Below are positions 56,236-64,000 of a stretch of DNA of 64,000 nt, piece by piece. Each line of letters begins with the position of its first letter. Within the stretch, counting starts at the first letter, position 1. A program made the position numbers and the translations under genes. Below the pieces are notes generated by a model that worked only from the letters and a program-made list of their open reading frames with translations, had not been told where the DNA came from and searched no databases. Location of the stretch: the NCBI GenBank assembly GCA_029168955.1, contig JAPDOI010001214.1, positions 124,001-188,000 of the forward strand, in the 5' to 3' direction. The stretch is from Aplectana chamaeleonis. Taxonomy: Eukaryota; Nematoda; Chromadorea; Rhabditida; Cosmocercidae.

Positions 56236-57187
56236 TGTTTTGGATGTCAGAACAGGGGAGGGAATCTTACCTCGAGGGTTCTATGCCTTTCGGCTTGCTT
56301 GCTGCCACGCGGGTCTTCCTTGTCTGCCTGAGGAGGCTCCCCTTTCTTCCACCAAAACCAGGACCCAAACGTCCACACGCACCAGTATTCGACGGTAGAA
56401 CCGTCTTTTTCGTCACACCTCAAACTTGGGTAATTCAACTTCATTATCAAAATAACAACAAACACAATTATCATAACGAAAAAAACAACGATACAAGAGT
56501 ATCAAAATAGTCAATATGGCAACGATACAAGATCAATAATTTTGGTGACCCGTACTCATTGAAAATCAGCCCGTAAACTCTATCAATAACATGGATCCTT
56601 GTCGACCCAGAAGAAATAGGAACGAGCAGGGTCGTTGCCGACCGGATTTTACTAGGAAACATGGATCCTTGTCGACCCGGAGAAATTGGAATGAGCAAGG
56701 TCTTTGTCGACCGGATTTTTACTAGAAAAACCTGGATCCTTGTCGACCCGGAGAATTGGGAATGAGCATGGTCTTTGTCGACCGGAAATTGCCTACTTGA
56801 ATACAAGGGTCCTTGTCGACCCGGAGAATAGCCTACTCGAAAACGGATCCTTGTCGACCCGGAGAATAGCCTACTCGAATACGGATCCTTGTTGACCCGG
56901 AGAATGAGGAATAGGCCCCTCGTGGGCCAGGAGCAGCGAGCAGGAAAAATGAGTACATTGGAATTTGATACGACAATGGGGGGCGGGTTGGCGGGAGATT
57001 CCTCGCCTGATGATCAGGCGCGACGGCGGTTGCGTGGCGGCGGCGAGGATGATGATGATGATGATAATGATGCCTGCCGCGCAAACGCCCGCGCCCGATC
57101 CTCAACGGGGCGCGGAATCTCCCGCCCCCTCGCCTACATTTACTCCTTCCGGTCCTCCGAGGTGCCTATTCCTGCGGAATCGGCACA
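56236..57187 (-). repeat. 5' LTR of the BEL element
   Basis: 952 bp, near-identical to 48112-49067 apart from small indels and a rearranged sub-repeat array at 56590-56915. Promoter and start of transcription should lie here on the minus strand; no certain TATA is seen. Confidence 0.95.
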
Positions 57188-57458
57188 CCTACCAGTGCAA
57201 TGAAGCAATCAGCTCGCTTATCAGCACTTCCTTCACTTGATCATTCCTGTAATCTGAGTCTTCATTTGTTCCTTTCGGGGGGGGCGGATCTGGGGCCCGG
57301 GGCGTCTGGGGCACCAAAGCGCTTGTTTGCACCCGTTATTGTGCCGCTCCTGGCTCGTTTTCTACCGTTCTTTCGACACTGGGAGCCTAGGATCCTTCTC
57401 GCCTATCATTCATCTGTGGAAAGTCAACGAGGATCATCATCGTTAACGCTGCCTTTAA

Positions 57459-59040
57459 ATACCATGCAAACATCATAAAGTCGACGGCGAGTTTCTAACG
57501 AATGAAGTTTCAACTCACTATTTCTAACTCCCGCACTCGGAATTCTGTCATAGGCCTGGATGTGAGGTCTTACATAAATTTTACGTGTAAAATTGTTTTG
57601 GATTTTCTCCAGTTGCAACACATCTTTTCTTTTCAGCGAAGAAAAAACTGTCGTTCCACATTCCAAGATAGGTCTGACGTAGGTCTTATATGCCTTTAAC
57701 AACACCTTTCTGTCACGGACCAACAACGCCTTGAATATCAGGAATGTTTTAGAAGATGCTTTACTACACAAGTGCTTGTAATGGTCGGAGAAATCAAGTT
57801 TGCTGTTGTAATGAAAACCCAGGTCTTTAACAGAGGTTACAGGGTTCAGCTCATGCCCATCTAAAGTATAGGTACACGGAAATTCGACATTCCCAGTCTC
57901 ATGAACACTGTTTTTTTTTCGGGAGCCAGCGGCAATTTCCACTTGTGGGACCACGCAAGAATTTCCTCCAATGCACAAGTCAACATACTCTGATCATCTT
58001 CGCATTCTATCTTCTTATATATCTTGATATCATCGGCGAACTGTTTGCACTCAACACCGCAGAGCCCCAGGAGACCCGGGGGTTCTGAAGTGTAAATAGC
58101 GAACAGAATTGGTGACGATAGGCCACCTTGGGGCACTGCACTCTTTACGGACCTAGCCGAAGAAAATGCTGCATTGATCCTCACTTGAAAGCTCCTATCA
58201 GAAAGATAGTTTTTGAGCCATTCAACGATTAGTGGATGAAATTTCAGTTTTGAAATTTTATAAAGAAGTTTAGAGTGGTCCACACGATCAAATGCTTTTG
58301 AAAAATCAAAAACATCACATCGCAACATTTTTTCGAGTCCAAATAATCACTCCAGTCATTTATGCACTCAAGCAAGTTAGTTTCTACTGATTTACCTGGA
58401 ACAAAACCGTGCTGATTAGCGGGGGTGATTGCATTTCTCTCAAGATGTTCCATTATAACTTTTTTTGAGCCCCTTTTCAAAAATTCTACAGAGATGTGAT
58501 GTGATGCTGACTGGCCTATAATTATCGATACAACTGGCAGGTTCCTTTTTCAGTAGTGGTGTGACAAAAGAATGCCTCCATCGTAATGGAACTTCCGAAG
58601 AGCACATTGACTGATTAAATAAGTATGCTAACGGACCCGCTATAACGTGGGCAACATTTTCGAGAAAAATGCCAGGCACAAAATCTGGCGTCACCGAAAA
58701 AGAGTGTGGCAGATTAGTCAGAAACTCGGACAAAGGACTTCATCAAACCAAGGAAAAACACTCATTCGATGGTCAACGGACGGCTCAAAAACCGGAAAAT
58801 GATCGTTTTTGTCAGTGTAAACCTCGGCAAATTTATCCGCTAACAACTCAGCCTTACTTTTATCCGAAATTGCCACGTAATCACCTTTTATCAAACCAGG
58901 GAGCTTAGTCGAAGTTGATAGTTTATTCCTAACATACTTGAACATACTTGTAATTCCCTGATAATTTGGTATAATGCAAAGGTAAATCTCCGATAATTCT
59001 GTAATGAATCTGTTTTTTTTTGCTGAGAAAGCTATCCTTT
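57459..59040 (-). pseudogene. CR1-like LINE: reverse transcriptase (5'-truncated, frameshifted)
   Basis: On the minus strand, from right to left: FKYVRNKLST; then EVPLRWRHSFVTPLLKK and NYRPVSITSHLCRIFEK (RT fingers); QHGFVPGKSVETNLLE; DVFDFSKAFDRVDHSKLLYK (motif A Asp); AVPQGGLSSPILFAIY; FADDIKIYKK (intact catalytic FADD); KDLGFHYNSKLDFSDHY; and YKTYVRPILECGTTVFSS with LQLEKIQNNFTRKIY, both typical of CR1/Rex-type LINEs. At least four frameshifts separate these blocks. No endonuclease domain is present upstream, so the copy is 5'-truncated near 59040. The TTAA MITE interrupts it after CMVF. Confidence 0.88.
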
Positions 59041-59313
59041 GGTGAATCGCTCAAATCCCCTTTTCTGTTCGAAAAATTTCCTGTATAATGCGGGGCGCGA
59101 GCTTACACAAATTAACGCTCTACATAGCCTTTTCTGTGAAAAAAATTGCGTAATAACTCATCCTGAAGTGCTCAGCCCTTTATTCGGGAACGTTCTTGAA
59201 GTTAGTGCGTCGGTGTGGACGTTTGAGTTTACAATATTAATAATTTGAGCTCCAATGCTAGAACAAGCGTTCCCCTTCTGTGTACAACTGTAACAAAAAA
59301 TTAGCCTCAGTAA
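59041..59313. other. No gene seen
   Basis: Between the CR1 and Penelope-like fragments; only short frames. Confidence 0.4.
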
Positions 59314-59872
59314 TTAGAGCGTGTTTGCCGTCGCAGTAAGTTCATGCGTTTTCCGGACGATTAACAATTTTTTCGAGGTGAGCTGTGACGTTAGTAGTGT
59401 TTTTCCGACACAAAGGCGATTTAAGGACTTCTTCGTAAACGCTTGTGTGCAGTACGGTGAGCTTAGATACGCAGAAGCACACTCAGAGACCTGTCTCGAG
59501 AATGCACTGTTTGGGTATGAGGCCAGCGATTCGGGGGCTGGCATGTGTTCATCCAATCGCTTGTACAAGGGCCTCCCAATCTCGCCTACGTAAAATTCCT
59601 CACACACTTGGAACGTGACCCTATCGACGGTATTCGAAACCTGGCATATTTGTACTTCAGTAGTGCAGTATAGGCAACCTGGTCTCCCATAGCGGTCCTC
59701 GTAAGGTCGTGACGAAGTAGAAATTTCACGGAGTGTTGTTGGAAGGGGGGGGGGGCGAAATACAAGGCGAAGAGAAAGGGCAGCTCTGCGAACGGCTGCA
59801 TTTACATCCTTTCCAAACTCTTCGCTAACAACAGGAAGAACGAGAGGAGTGTCTGATCAAGCCGTCCGACCC
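59314..59872 (-). pseudogene. Penelope-like retroelement: GIY-YIG endonuclease fragment
   Basis: Minus-strand reading from about 59872: VLPVVSEEFGKDVNAAVRRA, LSLRLVFRPPP, then RYGRPGCLYC, VCEEFYVGEIGRPLYKRLDE (GIY-YIG-type core as in Penelope elements, FYxGETGRPL), and EHMPAPESL. The CxxC before the core is typical of Penelope-like endonucleases. This domain nicks target DNA. The RT domain expected upstream is not found, so it is a 3' fragment. The reading ends at a TAA near 59314 after KTHELTATANTL. A C9-10 run within the frame near 59747 is prone to slippage. Confidence 0.75.
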
Positions 59873-60199
59873 CCGAAACGGTTCATCCCTCCCGCCCTAA
59901 CACCGTGCCGCTGCCGCAGCTGCAAGATAAGCATCGCTTGAATATTGTATGTAATAGTTTGTGAAACATTTCCTATGTGATGACGATTACAGCCGCCCGA
60001 AAACGTTGCGAATAAAGCGGTTGGTCAACATCTTCACCCGCATAACGAGCTTCGAAAACATACCTTGATGACATACTCCGCCAATTCGAGACTTGATGCT
60101 TCGGGGAAAGCGGCCTTTATCACGCTCTGTTATCATTAGGCATCAAATTCACGTTTAGCGCCGTCATCAAAGCTTATCCGCGCAAAGGGTGAATTTGCT
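59873..60199. other. No gene seen; Penelope-like flank
   Basis: A polyadenylation-like AATAAA at 60010 and the phrase GCGCAAAGGGTGAA at 60180, which recurs at 61170 and 61245. Confidence 0.4.
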
Positions 60200-61150
60200 G
60201 GGGTCGTATTCGCCAACAACCCGCCGAGGGTAGTCGAAGGGAAGCGGAAGGGATGATACCGCGCGCGGCAGAGGAACAGACCGACCCATCTTACACGCTG
60301 TAAGATGGAAATGAACGTATTGATCGATTACCCTTCGAATTCCCGTGGACTTCCCTTCGAGAATATTGTGTAATTTTCTATTTTTTGTTCGATTCTTTCA
60401 CATTTTTAGACTTGTTTCTAGAAACAGAATATTGAAAACTAATTTCCTTTGCTGCAGAACAATAGTATAGCATGTTTTACTGGGTTTTATTCGTATTTCT
60501 AGTAAATCGGCGCTCTCAAAGCTCGTGTTCTGATTTTTATAACTTTATAATTCAAGTATTATGGACAGTGGCTCATCAAATGAGACTTCTTTGACCACAA
60601 ATGGATCGGTCTTTCAAATTCAATATTCACATTTAACAAAAATGAAACCTGGCAGAATAAAGACCGTTATTCCGCACACTGTTTATAATACTTGGACATA
60701 AAGATGAGAGCCCACAGCTCTCTGGATGATTAAGATGTGGCATAAATCGCTCTTCATTTTTTTTTTCGGTAAAATTTCAATGAAACATGCGAAAAAAAAA
60801 CAGCAAAAAATGAATATTCACAGTCAAAAATGTATAATTGTAACGAAAAAAAGGATCTGAGTAACCAATGAAAAGGAAACAAAAGACAGAATCGCACGGA
60901 AATTGAGAAAATGAGGGTTTAAGAAATCAAAATGAATGAATCTAACGTCTCTTCCGTGCAATTTGCAATAAATTTCGTCGCGATGCGGTCAATTTTCCCG
61001 AGAAGCGATGCAAAAACTTCCGGCGGTCGCGAGGGAAGCCAAGGGAGGCGAGAGGTAGCCGTGGAGCGCGCGTTTTGTACTGAAATTTCACTTCAGTTAC
61101 CCTTCGACTACCCGGCGGGTACCCGGCGGGTTATTGGCGAATACGACCCC
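60200..61150. mobile_element. 951-bp TIR element, GGGGTCGTATTCGCCAA ends
   Basis: Starts GGGGTCGTATTCGCCAAC and ends with the inverse of GGGGTCGTATTCGCCAAT, followed inward by CCGCCG and GTAGTCGAAGGG on both sides. AT-rich interior, no transposase. No clear target duplication. Confidence 0.75.
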
Positions 61151-61290
61151 TGAACGATTGGATATCAGTCAGCGCAAAGAGTGAAAATACCGCCAGCGCT
61201 AACATGTTAATGCATATCAGTTGTTGGGCGGCTGGATATCACTCAGCACAAAGGGTGAAATTACCACCGTTGCTGGCATGTCAGAAATTT
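61151..61290. repeat. ~84-bp direct repeat, two copies
   Basis: GGATATCAGTCAGCGCAAAG and GGATATCACTCAGCACAAAG blocks, each followed by GTGAAA and an ACCGCC/ACCACC, GCTAACATGT/GCTGGCATGT ending. Confidence 0.75.
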
Positions 61291-62720
61291 CTAAACAAGT
61301 AAAAACATCTCAGCGAAAACATGATAAAACAATTGATCACGTCTCGATGTGTTTACTATGAGCACATCCGGTATAAAAGCCGCCTCATCTCACTAGAGTC
61401 CTCATTCGGTATTCTGATGCCGGCCCTGAAAAGTGACTTCGGGTCACTCTCCGGAGGCCAGAATAATTTTTGCTGCTGGGAGGATACAGTGGGTATCCTC
61501 ACGGCGGGGGGGGGCGAGTTACGCCGCGGTCCGCAGAGGGTGCCTCCTCACCGCAGACCTCGGCGGAGTTTACGCCCATGTTGCGGACAAGGCGGGGCTT
61601 CTTGCGCTGTGGACCATCAAATTCGTGAAATTTTCGAGGTAAACTCACCCATTTTTTGAGGTAATTTCACCTCATTTTCGGGGTAAATTGGACCCTCTCT
61701 CGCTGCCAGTTCGCACCATTTTCACGGAATATTCACCTCATTCTCACCTATCCTGGCGGCAAATTCACCCATACAGTGAATTTAACGCGGCAAATTAAGA
61801 CTTCATGCCGACTTGTACATGAGCATCAAGTCTCTTTTGCTGAGGCATCAAGTCTCGAATTGGCAGAGTATTTCAAATTAAAGTGATTAGGGCTGGGATT
61901 ACGACATCAACACGCTGTTTTGAAATAGCTGGAATGTACCAACCGCGCCACGGTCCTTCCGCGACGCGCCCGGTCTGGATTTCGAAACTTATCGGTGGCC
62001 TTCAAACCTTCACTACCCCATAGCTAATGGATCCAGTTAATCCTCTGAGAAAATCGGTATCGCTGGTTTCGCGATAGCCCCGAGATTCTCGCTGGTATCG
62101 CGATGGGGTATCGACAGTTGATTGGCGGCTCCGCGATCGTGGAAAAGTGGTGTGTGACGCAGTGGCCCCGCTATAGCCTTATGTCGGCTCCGCGATTCGA
62201 TAAAGAGTTAGCGTCGACAACACGGCTCCTCGGTAGAATCCCGTCGGCACCGCGATGAGTGTGCAGGCTTTCAGTTTCCCGTCGGCTCCGCGTTCGACAT
62301 CCCTCCGACTTGGCGCACATGAGTCATACTGCAGTATCGATCGAAGTTCCAACTAAACTCGCCGATTTCTTTCTCGGTGTTGTTCAAATTCGTGTTCTTT
62401 TAGGTTATCCACATTTGAACCACGGAACCATGCACCGCCTATGAAGTAGAATTGCCTTTATATTAGTTCCCATCCCTTGTGATAATTCTTTTTCATATTG
62501 TGAGATTAACTAATATAATCTTGATCGTTTGCTGGCGTTCTTACGTCTCCGCGTAATACGCTTCTTGTATTCTTCGAGATTTCGGTTTCAAAGCTGCAGC
62601 AACCACGATCTTCGAAACAATGTCATTTGTTCCAATTTTCGGGTGCTCTCCAGAGTCTGCCTGAGATTTCAGAATTCATCAGAAAAATCATAATTTCAGG
62701 TACAGTGCACAGCAGGGCTG
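61291..62720. other. No convincing gene; low-complexity patches
   Basis: 61625-61770 repeats TTCACC and GGTAAATT words. 62060-62300 repeats variants of GTCGGCTCCGCGATT. The 112-codon frame 61321-61659 has no motif and runs through a G-run. Confidence 0.45.
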
Positions 62721-62724
62721 TGCG

Positions 62725-62830
62725 TAATTACGATTTACGATTTACGAATTACGGGCGTTTTTCGCAATTTTTTTACGATTTACGACTTACGAAATTGTGG
62801 CCTAAAATCGTAACGATTCGTAACAAATCG
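62725..62830. repeat. ACGATTT / AATCGTAAC word cluster
   Basis: Tandem-like TTACGATTTACGA on the left and ATCGTAAC on the right, making a loose inverted arrangement. Confidence 0.6.
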
Positions 62831-62876
62831 TAACAAACCGTGAAAATGCGCATGAAGGCACAACATAGGCTATTCT

Positions 62877-63027
62877 CGGCTCCGAGCAGCCTGACAGTTC
62901 GGCTCATTCTCGCAATCTGCGAGTCGGCTTCTGTTGCTGACCGGGCTCCTCCCGTTCACCCGAACAGCAACAACAGTGGCCAGAGATTGAAAAATGAACC
63001 GAACTGTCAGGCGGCTCCGATTCCTGT
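62877..63027. repeat. Palindrome, ~65-bp arms
   Basis: GGAGCCG..CCTGACAGTTCGG and CATTxTC pair with AATGAACCGAACTGTCAGG..CGGCTCC; centre near 62950. Confidence 0.8.
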
Positions 63028-63110
63028 TCGGTACAACTCGGGTTCTAGAAACCCCTGAGATCAAAAATTTGCTGTCTAGAGCATGGTTAAGTTTGACACT
63101 TTTTTTGCAG

Positions 63111-63442
63111 TCCTGAAATTTTATTTACCAGCGGCTTCGGTGGCGAAATATAATAGTACGGGGCTGGGCTATACAGGCTGGCCTATGGATCAAATAGATT
63201 GGAACACAAAATACACTTCGTTGCAGAATTTTAAGGAAATTTCGAAAACAACCTCCACCACGCGTCCGCCATCAGTGGTTCAAAAAGGACCAGTAGAAAA
63301 TCTGGTATTTCGTGAATTCAAATCTGCTGAGGGATCGTCAAATTATCTTTCTCTCCTGAAAACAGTATTCGACGAAGAGTTTTACGAGGTTCCCGAATTA
63401 AACGTTGATAGATGTCTGTCTTCAAAGACAATCAAGCTTTGA
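63111..63442 (+). CDS. Candidate terminal exon, unrecognised protein
   Basis: A consensus acceptor (ACTTTTTTTGCAG, ending 63110) leads in phase 1 into 109 codons ending TGA at 63440-63442. Composition is protein-like and balanced: an N-part with an NST sequon and GYTGWPMDQIDWNTKY, then ISKTTSTTRPPSVV, and an acidic end VFDEEFYEVPELNVDRC. No family recognised. It is on the same strand as the seven-exon gene 24 kb upstream, but exon 7 there would exit in phase 0, not 1, so direct joining fails unless another exon intervenes. No repeat relationship was noticed and no AATAAA follows in the next 550 bp. Confidence 0.35.
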
Positions 63443-64000
63443 GAGGAAAAGTAATTTTAAAGCTTGGTGTGAAACATTCCAACAAGAAAAAGACGGCTGT
63501 GAAGTCTCCTACCTTTTCGAAAAAGTTATGAAATATTTTAAAATTTTAGAATCTGGCGATTCTGAATGCGAAAGAAAAGAATAGGTCAGGTAATTGTCTG
63601 TTTTCGAAACCCACGATTTTGAAGGGACTTTGACATTTTTGCATTTCGGAACCCTACACAACCTTCACCACTCTTCAACGGTTATCTCCACTCCAACAAC
63701 CCTATGTTTATGGGGATAAACGTTTGCAACTCTACTCACAGGGGAAGTGTTTAGAGTGGTAAACGCGAATTTTACTATTCTGGCGCAATAGTAAAAATGC
63801 GCCGTATCCCGCCCTGAGCTGCAGGTTCGAGCAAGTTATGAGCATTTTTTGAGCCTCGCGAAATACTCTATCCTACCTTCATGCAATTTTTTCGAGTTTC
63901 AAAAAAAATTCTCGGATTTAGCCCAAAACTTGTATGTAGGGGTAATCTAGGTGGTGAACCCAAATCTGGAGTCCATTTGTCGAAATTTCGAGGCTTACTG
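63443..64000. other. No gene seen; dispersed repeat at the right edge
   Basis: 63790-63960 is an inverted relative of 35840-35960 (CTTGTATGTAGGGGTAAT / ATTACCCCTACATACATG), also echoed near 2000 and 8440. Confidence 0.5.

Larger units (their letters stand above)
48112..57187 (-). mobile_element. BEL/Pao LTR retrotransposon, full length
   Basis: 9,076 bp between perfect 5-bp target duplications CCTAC (48107-48111, 57188-57192). Two LTRs in direct orientation (956 and 952 bp), TG...CA boundaries, tRNA-Gly-like primer site, and gag-protease-RT-RNase H-integrase order, which is the BEL/Pao and Ty3 order; the Asp protease and RT sequence are BEL/Pao type. Coding capacity is broken by frameshifts and a stop, so the copy is no longer autonomous, though its LTRs are still closely similar. 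Confidence 0.95.
47927..57454. mobile_element. TTAA MITE split by the BEL retrotransposon
   Basis: Left end AGGCAGTGTTCACGATAA after TTAA (47923-47926), right end the inverse of AGGCAGCGTTAACGATGATG before TTAA (57455-57458). Without the BEL element and its duplicated CCTAC the MITE would be about 445 bp, in the size range of its sisters (398-633 bp). Removal with one TTAA restores the LINE reading frame. Confidence 0.85.

Overview
The window looks like non-coding, repeat-dense chromosomal DNA from a nematode, most likely a strongylid (hookworm-like) worm. The grounds are an RTE-type LINE resembling those of hookworms, a nematode-style BEL/Pao LTR retrotransposon, a CR1-like LINE, a Penelope-like GIY-YIG fragment, mariner copies, TTTCAG-type splice acceptors, and very many palindromic MITEs. 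No prokaryotic gene, CRISPR array, rRNA or intact tRNA was seen. The species call is inference.

Layout. 1-1.3 kb: 21-bp minisatellite (array 1). 2.4-6.1 kb: decayed RTE LINE split by a TTAA-targeting MITE. 6.1-16 kb: intergenic DNA packed with MITEs, a (CA)n tract, a second RTE fragment (minus strand) and a palindromic mariner derivative. 16.2-39.1 kb: a candidate seven-exon plus-strand host gene. It encodes a probable type I membrane glycoprotein of about 382 residues: signal peptide, Ser/Thr-rich ectodomain, one transmembrane helix, basic tail. Its introns are filled with palindromes, MITEs and a third RTE remnant, and codon phase agrees at all six exon junctions. 39.7-41.8 kb: a palindrome, then a second 21-bp minisatellite (array 2). 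42-46.2 kb: MITEs and a dead mariner sitting in the middle of another palindrome.

47.6-59.0 kb is a three-level nest. A CR1-like LINE (minus) is interrupted by a TTAA MITE, and that MITE is interrupted by a 9.1-kb BEL/Pao element (minus; 5-bp target duplication CCTAC, two ~955-bp LTRs, primer site matching tRNA-Gly). The BEL element carries Gag-protease-RT, RNase H and integrase regions with frameshifts and a stop. After the integrase it has an unusual in-frame coiled coil plus a second CCHC zinc cluster. 59.3-64 kb: Penelope-like endonuclease fragment, a 950-bp TIR element, low-complexity DNA and one isolated candidate exon.

Working together: apart from the candidate membrane-protein gene and perhaps two isolated exons, almost everything recognisable is mobile-element DNA. 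The insertions can be ordered in time from target duplications and from empty-site copies present in the same window.
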